Source: Tribonema minus
Lineage: Eukaryota > Sar > Xanthophyceae > Tribonematales > Tribonemataceae
DNA: 64,000 bases
Assembly: GCA_017506865.1 (NCBI GenBank)
Contig: JAFCMP010000521.1
Coordinates: 1-64,000, forward strand
Direction: 5' to 3'
The position numbers and the translations under genes were made by a program. The notes under the pieces are model-generated. The model was not told where the DNA came from, did not search any database, and saw nothing but the letters and a program-made list of their open reading frames with translations. This document shows, one piece after another, positions 23,301 to 34,331 of this stretch; positions within the stretch are counted from its first letter, which is position 1, and every line of letters begins with the position of its first letter.

Positions 23301-26300
23301 GTGAAATGGCACATCAGCACTTGCACCGTGAAATGGTGCAGAAGGATATGTCATGTAAGTCTGCAGCAGATGTGTCGAATGCGGCACTTTGACAATGCCC
23401 TACAGGGTACTTCTCATACTGCACTATGGTGCATCAGCACGTACGACCCATGACCCCCCCCCCCCCCCCCCTCCCCACCCCTCCAATATTCGAGACTACT
23501 CGCATGCTTTCGCAGACCCCCCAGCCGAAGCCACCTCAGTTCCCTCCCACCGACATGTCTTACTCCCACTATCCCTAACCCTACCCCTGACCCTAACCCT
23601 AACCCTACATAGCCCTAAGCCCAACCCTAACTCTAACCCTACAGATGCGTTCGCCTTGGCGCGTCTGCATTACTGTGAGCCCACCTGACAGGTGTTGAAA
23701 TGGGGTCGCACGCTTCGTGTCAAGCCTTGCACATTGGTTGCTCTTCACGTCATGAGTTCTTAAGCTGAATTTGGTCCTGCAGTGCTCTGCCACCTCCACA
23801 TCAGTACCTGCTAGAGTGCTCCTGATGCAAACCATGACTTGCTTTGTTGCGATTGACTGCTGAAGACAGTTTCGTTTTTCCTGTCCTGTCAAGGCGCCCG
23901 CCGCCATCATACTGCCGTCTCCGCTGCCAGCGCCCTTAGGGCTTGGGTTAGGGTTCGGGGGTTTGGGGGTCCGCATGCCTCACTCGCACAACGCCCCTTA
24001 GGGTTAGGTTAGAGTTAGGGTGAGCCTCCCTGCGACATTCACAGCCCCCGCCAACCTTCTCATACCAACCGCGGCGCCGCCTGCCCTGTACGATCGCCTC
24101 GGCCATTGCGCGTTCCGCTGGCTCTGAAACCAATGGTCACGTTGCACAACAAGCCCGATGCGCGCAGCAAGCACACTCACAGCACTGCCTAACAGCGCGC
24201 TGCCACTGCTGGAAGGTGTCAGCGCTCACCCGCTCGCAGTGTCGCATCGCCTCCGCCGCGGCGCGCGTGCAGCAAGCATACCTACAGCACTGCCTGACGG
24301 GTGCGCAGCAAGCACACATGACCCCACTACCTAACGGCGCGCTGCCACCACTGGAAGGGCATCAGCGCTCACCTGCTCGCGCCGCCGCGCCGCCTCCGCC
24401 ACGCCCCGCGTGCAGCAAGCACACACTCACAGCACTGCCTAACAGCGCGCTGCCGCTACTGAAAGGCATTACTCAGCGCTCACCTGCTCGCGCCGCCGCA
24501 CCGCCTCCGCCGCGGCCCGCACACAGCAAGCACACATACCTGCAGCACTGCATGATGGCGTGCAGCCACTGCTCGAAGGCGTCAGCGCTCACCTGCTCCC
24601 GCCGCCGCGCCGCCTCCGCCGCGGCGCGCGCGCGCCGCCGCGCCTCCCACGCCTCCTGCCGGTCCAGCAACCCCGCGCCCGACGCCAGCAGTGCGCCGAG
24701 CTCGCTCGTCACGCGCGGCGTGCCGGCGCTCGCCGTTTCCAGCAGCGACGGCCGCCGCAAGCCGCCGCTGCCGCCGCCCTCGCGCGCCGCCGCCGCCGCC
24801 GCCGCTGACGCCGACTGGCTGCGCGCGCTGCTGCGGTGGGTGAGCGCGCCGCCGCTGCTTCCAATGCCGCCGCTGCCGTTGTCGGAGGCCGCCCACGGCG
24901 GCTTCGGCCGTCCCAGAGCGCGCATGTGCGGCAGCGCGTTCGCTCCAGCCTGTCGCTCTGCGGCGCCTGCTGCGCCGCCATTCTCCGCGTCACGCCGCTC
25001 CCGCCGGTCAGACCGGTGCCGGAAGGCGGAGCGGTCCAAGTCGCCGCCGCTGCCGCTGCCGCCGCCGCCGCCGCCGCCGCTGCTGCCGCCAGAAGAGGAG
25101 GAGGAGGACCCCCTGTCGTCGCCATCATCAGCGAGGATGGCGTCAAAGTCAATGTCGCCGTGCTGCCGCAGCTGCGCGAGCAGCGCCGCGCCCTCGGGGT
25201 CCCGCGACAGCGCCTCCAGCAGCTCCGCAGGGACCCCCGCGGGGAGGCCGTGGGGGGGGGCGGCGGCAGCGGCGTCGCCCAGGGGGAGGCGCGCAAGGGG
25301 CGGGGGCAGGGACGGGGGCTGGTTGTGCGTGCGCGGCAGCGGGCGCGCGCGGAACTCGGCCTTGGCCTTCTGCACGCTGCAGGGGGGGCGGCGGCGACGC
25401 AGATGCAGCGATGCAGGGCGATGGTCAGAGAGCGTGTGTCCGCAAGTGGTGCCATTGCTGAGCATGCCTCGTCAACATGGTGACGTGGGTGCGGCGGCGG
25501 CAGCGGCGCAGGCGCGAAACCGCCAGGAGCTAGTCAGAAGGGGTGTGTTGTGCAATTGGCGCGTGTGGCCGCTACTGAGCAAATTTGCGCACGCATTTGC
25601 GGGCGTCCAGGGCGGTGACAACTGGCAGCGGTGCAGGGCGCTGGTCAGGAGGGGGGGCAGCGCAGACAACGCAGTCGCCGCTGCTGAGCTCATTATTGCA
25701 CACAGTCCAGGTTGGCGCAACTGGCTTTGCATTCTAAAAGCACGCACGCCTCGCACACGTGGCATCGTTGCCAAGACGCAGCCTCGAGGGGCGGCGCCTG
25801 CCGGTGCTGGAAGCGGCCAACGTATGCGCCGCACCTCTGCCTTGCACGATGCACTGTCTCTTCGTTGTGCGCCACATCACTGCCGTAATGCAATGCATGC
25901 CGCTGTCGACCCTACCGCAGCTCACTCATCCCGTCGTCACGCAGTGCACGCCGCTGCCGACCCTACCGCATCTCACTCTCATCCCCTTGACGACATGCCT
26001 CCACGTCAAACCTCAGGCAATCAACTGTTACACCACAGATCGACGAGCGCCACTGCGCACTCACACTTGCAGCCGCGCCACCGCCGCGGCGAGCTCCGCG
26101 CGGCTCGCGGCGTGCCGCTGCACGCTGCGCAGCGCGTCGGGGTCGAACGCCTTGGACGCGCGCCGCGGCGGTGCCTCCGCCGCCGGCCGCGGCAGCTCGC
26201 GGTCCACCAGGCTCACGCGCCGCGCGCCGCCGCCGCCGCCGCCACCGTCGCTGTTCCTGCGGCGCGGCGGCAGCGGCGGCGGCGGCGCGAAGCTGTCGCG

Positions 26301-27061
26301 CCGCTCCGCTGCGGGCGGCGGCCGCGCGGCAGGGGCGGAGCGTGGCTTCGTGCCGTGCTGAGCGCTGCTGCTGCCGCCGCCGCCGCTGCCGCCGCTGCGG
26401 TGAGTGGGCGTGCCGTTGCCTTTGGATGCGGGCCTGCGAGCGGAGGATTTGCGAGAATAGCAGCATGTGGCTGGGCACATGAGCTGCTGGCGACGAGCAC
26501 TGTGATGATCATGTCAAGTGAGCTGTACGCAAACAGCACTGTGATGATCACGCAATGACAAACGTGTGCTAGTGTGTTCGTGGTGGTGCCAGCAAGTGAC
26601 AAGACGGATGGGACGCGGCTGCTGCCAGCAGCAACTCGACTTGTACGTCATGGCAGCATCTGCACGTACACTGCTGCTGCCGATGATCCCTGCGTTAGCA
26701 CTCACACTTGATGGACCGTGATGCACCTACACGCGCGCCTCAGCCTCACCTGCTGCCGTTACCAGTCCCCCCCGTCTTGAGCGCGTAGCTCTGTGCGAGC
26801 AGCTCCAGAAAACCCTGTGAGAACCCCCCACCGCCACCTCCTGCGCCGCCAGTCTCTGTCAGAGCGCCTGCTCCGCCGTCGCCGCCGCCGCCGCCGCCGC
26901 CGCCGCTGCCGCCGCCGTAGGGCCGGCCGTGCGCCTTGTCCCTGTCGTAGGCGGCCAGCTTCTCTCGCAGCGACCCCTTGACAAGAAGGCAGCGCGCCAG
27001 CGCCTCATCCTCGTGCTCGCACGCCTCCGTCGCGTCCGCTGCTGCCGCACGTCCGCCGCGC

Positions 27062-27095
<34 letters not shown>

Positions 27096-29069
27096 TGCCG
27101 GCCGTGCTGCCGCCGTCATCAGCGTGCCCCGCGCGGATGCCGTTCGCCGCTCTGCTGCCGCCGGCAACGCGGCCCGCGCTGCACGGCGGCGGCGGCCGCG
27201 GCGCCGCGGCGGCTGGCGCCTTCGGCGGCGGCTGCGCCGCCTCCGCGCCGCCGCCGTCGGCCTGTGCGCGTCGCCGCATCGCCGTCGCCGCTGCGGCAGC
27301 GCCGCCGCCGCCGCCGCCAGTGCTGGCGCCGTCTTCGACGACGAGCTGAACGCGCGCTGATCGCTGCTGATGCTGCAATGTGTTGAGCGCTGCCTCCGAG
27401 AACACTTTGTGACGCTCCGGGCTCGCCAGCAGGGAGGAGTCGCTGCTGCGGCGGCCGAAGTGCGCCGTGGCCTGCGCTGCCGCCGCCGCCGCCGCCGCCG
27501 CGGGGGGCATGATGACGGCGTCGAAGAACTGGCAGCACGCAGGAAGAAGGAACACGCACGCGCGCTCAGACCCTGAGCGCGTTCTTGACCCCAGTAGGGC
27601 CTCTGAAACTGGCAATGCCAGCTTCGAGACTAGTTGCAAGTCACCAATGACGGAAGGTGCGAGCCGATGCGCAGCAGCAGCAGGCACCGAAATTGCTGCG
27701 TGCCGCTGCTAGCTGATCCACTTTACCACGAGAATGTCACTCTACCATACATGGCTAATCGCCCGCCAGCAGTGAGTGCAAGCCGATGACGAATGCCGCA
27801 CCGTCCTAGGTGCTCTACCGGCAGCGTCACCGCTGCTGCGGGCCGTCCCCGCCTGCCGCGTCCGCCGTCCGTCAGCCTTTGGAATACAACGTAATCCACC
27901 AAAAGTAGCAAGGTATACATATCTGTTGCAACGTAGAGAGCCGTTGCTCACTACCCTGTTGCACCACACCCGCAGAGCTAGACATCAAGGTGACAAATGC
28001 AACAGAAGACCGACGCCAGTCGTGTGCTGCTGGAAGTGACCGTACTGTAGTCTGTCTACCGGCAAGTGTAACTGCCGTAACAGTAGAGCGTACGGACGGC
28101 AGTGAGCATTTAACTGCCATATGCTCCAACAATACCGTACTGGCGCTGTACCTACCTTGAGGCCCGCCTCCACCGCTTCTACCTCCGTGCGCGCCGCGGC
28201 GATGCCGCGCTCCAGCGCGATCTCCCGCTGCACCGCCTGCGCGACCTTGAGTTCGTAGCCTGGCCGCTTCTCCCACCGCCAGTCGCCCCTCTGGTACTTT
28301 GTGATGCTGTGCATGCGCTGCGTCCGCGGCGACTGTGTGTCGCGGCCCGACGGCGCCTTCGTGGCGGTTGACGCTGATGACGGCAGCGACGTTGGGAGAT
28401 GAGGAGTATAGCAGTGGTGTGGTACTCATGATCGGCGGCATGCACAAAGCAGCACTGCGGTAGTGTCACAGAAGAACTCGGCTACTAGACGGCAGCAGAA
28501 ACTGCAGCTGCCGCCCGCTTCTGACGAGAATGCCATGTGCTGCCAATGTGCCGATCGGTCTAGAGCGACGTCTTCTACACTTGAAGAATGATAATTTGCT
28601 GGCGTCATGAGAAAAGTGTTGGAATAGCCTGGCACGCACTGCTGTCCTGTTTGGTTGAACTATCCTTGAAGCGCACTGTGATTTGCGTTCCTTAGTGTGC
28701 TGTGTTGCTGGGTACTCACGAATTGCCAATTATCCTGCACTGTGGGTTCAGCTCGTACTTGGAGGCACTGCACGAATGCACTGATTCCCTGCATGTATCT
28801 TGTGCATCCGGACATTAGGTCACCAGTGGTATCATAATCGTGATATGTTTCGACCAATGGATCCTCAAGGAAATGTCTTGCGTACAGGTGTAGGGGAGAA
28901 ATAGATTACCCGAGGATCCCGTGCTCCCTCGCCTCCTGCTGGCGATGCCGCGGTTGCTGCTCGCCGACATAAGCCGGACAGTGGTGTCCTTTCTAGCAGC
29001 AGCTGCAGCCGCCACCGTCGGCACCTCCTGTGGCCCTCTGCCGACGAAAACCTCTGTTCCCTGGGCCAT
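20368..29069 (-). CDS. Large low-complexity protein with C-terminal BRX-like domain
   Basis: Eight exons are phase-consistent: 29069-28910, 28373-28156, 27528-26750, 26433-26065, 25376-24593, 24121-24056, 23161-23084, 22242-20368. They give 1442 codons ending in TAG. Most of the protein is Gly/Ala/Ser/Pro-rich and probably disordered, with charged helical islands (KRPGYELKVAQAVQREIALE near the N-terminus; EELEEKLAGVPPVDAAKSMK; NEANRKREQREEAAREAHRA) and a His/Gln tract near 21300-21510. The last ~60 residues resemble the BRX (BREVIS RADIX) domain: ELVITVMFDRGRFNEEEAAE then WWRCRREALL, matching the family's basic-hydrophobic strand and WW-x-x-N/R-R-x-x-V/L helix. BRX domains mediate protein-protein interaction in plants. 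The final stop overlaps a possible donor (GGAG|GTAGGG), so a further exon is not excluded. The 24056 donor (GTTGGC) is weak. Confidence 0.65.
21300..21510 (-). repeat. CTG/GTG triplet repeat encoding a Gln/His tract
   Basis: Interrupted CTGCTGGTG-type triplets on the plus strand encode runs of Gln and His in the BRX-domain gene. Frame-shifted reading yields long low-complexity open frames on the plus strand, which I treat as artefacts. Confidence 0.85.
22263..22450. repeat. 12 bp minisatellite
   Basis: About fifteen copies of a 12 bp unit close to GACGTTAGATGC, with alternating GACGTTAGACGT variants, lie in the intron directly upstream (coding sense) of the last BRX-gene exon at 22242. The array ends about 20 nt before the acceptor. 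Confidence 0.9.
23571..24020. repeat. Interstitial telomere-like tracts in an intron
   Basis: CCCTAA-type units fill 23571-23642. The opposite orientation (GGGTTAGG) occurs at 23943-23970 and 23996-24020, so the intron holds two oppositely oriented blocks. A plus-strand C-run sits at about 23454-23472. Confidence 0.85.
24150..24600 (-). repeat. ~115 bp tandem echoes of the exon 25376-24593 end
   Basis: Four units each carry the exon end and donor (CGAGCAG|GTGAGCGCTGA in the coding sense) followed by a spacer ending near GTGTGCTTGC. Units lie at about 24165-24240, 24270-24380, 24400-24490 and 24520-24600. The frame through the donor (VSADAFEQWLHAIMQ) stays open in the first unit, so use of an alternative downstream donor is possible. 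Confidence 0.75.
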
Positions 29070-29288
29070 TTGCGTTTTGAGCTGTTGGCTGTTGCACGCT
29101 TCGTGCGATCTGTCCGTGGCCGGCTACGCTATACGTGCCGAATTTCATACCCTAGACTCCCTCTGGATGCCTGGTGGGTTGCCAACATGGCTCATAAATG
29201 GCCCGGCTCCGTATCCGCCCATTTCCGTTACCTTCACAGTTGAACTCCAGTAAACTTCAAAAGCTGGATCCTCAGAGCCCACATCACC
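29070..29288. promoter_or_regulatory. 219 bp divergent promoter region (BRX-like gene - / bromodomain gene +)
   Basis: Two start codons face away from each other across 219 bp. No core promoter motif is obvious. Shared control is inferred from the spacing. Confidence 0.45.
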
Positions 29289-32055
29289 ATGGAACCTCAG
29301 CAGCAGCAACGCAAGCGGCAGGCTCCTGCTGACGGCACTGCGTATGAGCCACCCCTGTCCCGGATCAAACTTTCAGATGCTGCGCAAGACTCTGCTGCTT
29401 CAGCTGCCCCCCCTCACATGCAAGGCGCCGCTGATGCTGCCATGCCTGGCAAAGAACCCAGCCAGGCAGCAAAGCAGGCCGCTGAGCAGCAGGAGTGTCA
29501 GCAGCAGCGGCTTCATCTCATAACGCCTGAGGCGGAGCTGGCAGCGGCGGAGGAGCCCACAGCCAATGCCGCTGACCTGCCGGCGCTGGCTTCGCTGGCC
29601 CACTTCGAAAAGCAGCTGAGGGCCATGCCTCTGCCCCACCCCATAGACATGGCGCACTTCCTTCCACCTGCACTGCTGCCGCTGCTGCGAGCGAAATGGC
29701 GTGTGGTGCAGGCGGAAAAGGCGAATTTCGCGGAGCTGCTGGCTTCGGAGCCTCCGGCGCCGCAGCCCCGGAAGAAAGTGCCCTTCACGGAGGCAGCCAT
29801 GCGGCGCTCGTTTTTCATACGCAGGAGGGAGGGCGGAGCGCCGTCGCCGGCCACGGTGGGGGGCAGCATGCCGTTTCCCACTACGGGCGGGCGGCCCATC
29901 ACGGCCCGCAGGTGAGCGCCCCTCACGTGCGTCACCTCCAGAAGTTGTTTCACGTCAGCACTTGACCGAGGGCATGCCGTCGATCCTGATTTGCTGCACA
30001 CTATCGGCGACAGCAGCAACGAGCACCGAAGCCCACCGTGTCTGGGACGACCGCACCTCCCTGAATCCCGGCATTGTTTGCTTGGTCGGGCCACACCGCT
30101 AGTCGTAGTGCCCATGCCAGCGGCAGTTGCGCATCCTGGGAAAAGCGCTACTTGCGCATATTGATTCCTGTGATATTTTTCATCGTAATAGAACGATGTG
30201 CGTGCGCGATGCAGTGCGCTCACACTGTTGCGCCAATGCAGTGCGCTCGAGCTGTTGCGCCAGCGCGACAGTCGCGCATCGCCGCTTGCGGCCGCCTCAA
30301 ACCTTGACGCGACCCGCTCTTGTTGCTGTCCACATGAACCTCGTCCAACATCGGGGCGGCGTCAGGCGTGCAGGATTGGCGAGATGACGCCCGAGCGCGT
30401 GAGCGGAGCACTGCTGCCTCTGCTTCTTGATCTGCGAATCAATGCTTTTGAATGCATGTCTGAAACTTTGACAAGATGGATTGCTGCCGCACCCCGTTTT
30501 ACTTGCGCTGACAGTGGGGCTAGGGTGCTGATGCCCAAGGACAAGGGCAGTGCACGTCCGCCGCTGCGCGGTCATGTGCGTCATGCGCTGCTGCATGCCT
30601 GGGTCTTGTGCACTGATGCGCAAGTGTTCACCGCCGCCCTCCGCGCGTGGCTGAGCAAGGCTGCGGCGGCTGGCACGCATCACAACGCCAGACGACCAGA
30701 GCGACGCGTTCACGCCGCTGCATTGCCTGTTCCCATGTCAAATAAGGGCACGTTGACGTTGCTGCACTGATGCGGAAGCGCACACTGCTGCGCTTACGTG
30801 CACTCCGCTGAGCAAGGCTGCGGCGGGCGGCGCGCATCACGGGGCGGGAGCGGCGCGGTCACGCCGCTGCATCGCCAACTCACATGCCCTACTTCATGCA
30901 AAATATGAACATGGTTGTGCTATACTAGTACGGCATCTTTTTTGTTATATATAGTTATCCTCCTCCTTCAAGGACTTCTGACTCGGTAGTGCCTCTCGCC
31001 GCCCTGTGCTCCGCTGCGCAAGGCTGCGGCGGCCGGCGCGCATCACGGGCGAGATGACGCCGGACGACGTGAGCGACGCGCGCACGCCGCTGTACAACCA
31101 ATTCACAAAAATAAGGTCACTTGTGCCCAATGTTGATGCTGTGCACTGACACGGAAGCGCCTCTCGCCGCCATGCGCCAGGCTGCGGCGGCCGGCGCGCA
31201 TCACGGGCGAAATGACGCCGGACGACGTGAGCGACGCGCTCACGCCGCTGCACCAGCGCCTCACGCGCATGTCCTTTGGCAAGGCATGGGGCAATCCCTT
31301 CACGCAGGTCATCACGCCCGAGACGGCCGCCGCGCTGCGCGTGCCCAACTACTTCAACTTTGTCAAGGTGAGGCATGCGTACTTAAAGTGCAGAATTGAA
31401 GTAGGCATCCACTTTTACGTGCGCCACGCTGCGCATGCCTGCCTGCCTGCCTCGCTTCTGTCAGGCTGAGTGTGGATGCTTGAAGTAGGGAGCAACCGCG
31501 GCCGCGTGGCGTGCGCCCACCTACTTCAACTTTTTCATGGCGGGTCGTACACGTGAACGAAGTTGCCCGCACCACGAGAACATCTGACTCTCGACTACGG
31601 CGCGAGGGAGACGGAGTTGAAGGCGCTCACTGCGTATGCTGGAGCAGCGCCAGGACGAGAGCGAGATCAACTGCCGCTTGCGCTATGAAACGCTCCGCAG
31701 AGCATTTCATCACATGCTCTTAGCGTTTCATCATATGCTCTGCAGAGCGGATCATAGCGCGAGCAGTGTCTGATCTCGCCCTAACATCGCTACTCCTCAC
31801 ACTGCCGCCGCCGCCGCCGCTCGCGCCCGCGCGCAGGAGCCCATGAACCTGACGTGGATGCGCGACAAGCTGCGCGGCGCCGAGTACGCGGCGATCGCGG
31901 ACTACGTCGCCGACATAGCGCTCGTGCGCGCCAACGCGCAGCGCTACAACCGCCCCGGCGACCCCGTGTACGGCTTTGCGGACACGCTGTACGACGTGTG
32001 CGCGCAGGAGCTCGCGCAGCTCGGCTACATTGCGCCGCCGCGCCCGCAGCAGTAG
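29289..32055 (+). CDS. Small single-bromodomain protein
   Basis: Three exons, 29289-29911, 31181-31367 and 31837-32055, keep phase and give 342 codons ending in TAG. Residues 1-205 are Ala/Gln/Pro-rich with a conserved-looking patch around PIDMAHFLPPALLPLLRAKW. The C-terminal third is a bromodomain that reads on two exons: MSFGKAWGNPFTQVI, then VPNYFNFVK joined to EPMNLTWMRDKL, then RANAQRYNRPGDPVYGFADT. The YN asparagine that binds acetyl-lysine (about residue 308), the PxYF-x-x-VK start of the ZA loop and the aromatic after the Asn segment are present. The protein should therefore read acetylated histones in the nucleus. No second domain (PHD, ET, HAT) is visible, and the domain ends about 15 residues before the stop. 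Confidence 0.8.
30318..31180 (+). repeat. Four echoes of the bromodomain exon 31181-31367 start
   Basis: Copies of the acceptor and first ~70 nt of the exon (AGGCTGCGGCGGCCGGCGCG, then the CATCACGGGCGA and GACGCC blocks) lie at about 30370-30405 (partial), 30655-30725, 30815-30875 and 31016-31100. The last is closest to the real exon and most complete. Spacing is about 160-220 bp. Confidence 0.85.
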
Positions 32056-34331
32056 CAGCGTTTTTTCGCGGCGCCAGCAGCAGGGCCTGCTCTCTTCGCA
32101 AGGGCTCCGCACCTTGTGGGCCAGGGGCTATTGCGCCGCCGCGCCTGCAGCAGTAGCGGCGGCGGTGGTTCGTGCAGCGCTGGCATCGGGGCCTGCGCTC
32201 TGCGGATAGGGCCGCGCGTCTGTCGCCACGCTGGGGGGGGCGGGGGGGGGGGGGGGGGGGGGCGACGCTGGCGTGTGGCGCCGCGAGTGGTGCGGAGCGC
32301 TGCCTAGTGCGGGGCAGCGCATGCGCCTTGCGCACTTGTGCGCAACAGCAGAGCTCAGCAGCAGCAGCAGTGCTCAAAACGGGGCCTGCACTCTCTGCAA
32401 GGGCCATGCGCCTCGTGCGCCAGGGGTTCAGCCCAGCTGGCGACGCGTTGTTTGGTGCCGTGGACGCGGGTAAACTCGCGCTAGCGCGCTCGATTCACGG
32501 CTTCGCACCAGAGCTCAGCTGTAGCGGCAGCAGCAGCGCTCGGGAGACCAGCTCTCTCACGCTGCAGGCACGACCGCGCCTGGCAGCAGCAGCAGTGCCC
32601 AACCAGCAGCAGTAGCAGCAGCAGCAGCAGTGCTCAGGGTAGTAACGCTCGGGCGACAACAGTGCTTCGCAGCAGTGCAATGCCAGCGCCGTTGCATGTC
32701 TGCAACGCGCTGCCTCTGCGGGCATTCCTGGTGGGGCGAGGGCGCCGCCACTGGGATTTCACACGACCCAACCGGCGTCGCAGTTGCGCAGCGGGGTGGG
32801 CCATGGCGCTACAGCGCGCGGGGAGTCTTGTACAGCCGCAGGTAGACTCTACCCGCCTCTGAGCACTGACCGTAGGTTTGCGGCCAATGCCAGGCGATGC
32901 GTAGGCGTGGCATCATGCGTCTCACGCAGCTCGGCGCTTCTATGCGCATGCGCGGCCGCTGCTGGACTGGCGTTTCGCGGGCTGGCACCGTGGCCCGGCC
33001 TGGCCTTCGCCACTGCTGCGCTGCGGCACTGTGCAGGTCACGAGTGCGCGCACAACACGTAGGCACTGAGTGGAGCCGGCACAACAGCAGGCACGTTGCC
33101 CCCCGCCGCACCGCGCTCTGGTCCGCCTTGCCACTGCACGAGGGTTCGTTGGCGATGGCTGTCATCCCCCCCCATCTCGCTGAAGGACGGTCCGTCTGTG
33201 CACAGCTGCACTGCCGGCGCTTCAACAATGAAGCAGCCCAGACAGGGGGGTGTAAGGGGGCGGGGGGGGGCAGTGCCTATGTTCACAGCGAAACGGCAAG
33301 CCACCGGCACGGGTGCCAGGCTGCTGCTGTGCCTTTGGCCGCAAGCCGCAGAGTGGTCCTACAGACATGCACGTCCTCCTATAATACCACTCTTTCTGGT
33401 ACATCACATGCTGTCGATGGCGTGTTGTGTCATCCCGCCATGGCCGTTGTCGGCACACAGATGCTGAAGATGCACAAGACGCCCGCGGCTGCGTGTGATG
33501 CTCGCCGTTTGCGCTTTGCAGAGTACACGACTGCAGCGGCGGCTTCGTCCATCAGCACAGCCGTTGATCCTGAGACCATTTTGCAACGGCGCGTCGTCAC
33601 TGTCTGCGTACGCCCTGCGATTTCCATGTACAGGTCTTGTTGTTCACCTCGAAAGGTAGTGCACATGCAATGACTTTGACTACAGGCAATTAGACCGGTC
33701 ATTGACTCGCACATTCGCGCGCGCACCTACCTCTGCGTGCCTGCCGCGCGTATTGGCACAGAAGCGGCGCGTCAATGCATCCAACATATAATGCCATTGC
33801 GAGCAGAGGCAGATTGGCAAGGCGAAGTTGCAGTGGCGATGGATCGCAAAGCATTGCAATAGCGCGACAGCACGCAGCACAAGACTCACACCACACTCAG
33901 CGCTTTGCCGTATTTCATTTGACAAAGGGGGACCCCACTTGCAACACCCGGGAGGTATAAACATTGATACCGGCCGGGGGTTGCTGCTGGTGGCATGTCT
34001 GCTGTCGCGACTGCCTCGATAGGCCAAAATTGGAGCTGACAGCAACAGCTGTTAGCGTATAGCATAGCCCATGGGACATGCCGGCACAATGTCTCGGCGG
34101 ACATATTATTGTTCCATGGCAACATCTCAGGATGCCGCCCATACTGTCCTCATCATGCCATGACATGGCCTGTTGTTGGTTGGCATCTGCGCGTTTGTCC
34201 GACGCCACAGCGCGCACACCTGCCGCTGATGTCAGATGCCGAGACCGTCAGCTGCTGATTAAGCGTTCACACCTCCTGAACTTCAAGTATGAATCGCATC
34301 ATCCCAAACTTCAAGTCTGAACCACTGCGCG
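32056..34331. other. Convergent intergenic region with echoes of the bromodomain gene's 3' end
   Basis: The stop-codon region of the bromodomain gene recurs at about 32128-32160 (GCGCCGCCGCGCC and CAGCAGTAG blocks). A GGGGCCTGC-CTCT block recurs at 32090, 32188 and 32378. A plus-strand G-run lies at 32228-32262. The rest, to 34331, has open frames on both strands (the longest at 32897-33673, plus) but no recognisable domain. Confidence 0.55.

Noticed and set aside
32897-33673. 258-codon plus-strand open frame between the bromodomain and TrpD-like genes.
   Set aside because: No signal peptide, repeat or domain, and biased composition. In GC-rich DNA such frames occur by chance.
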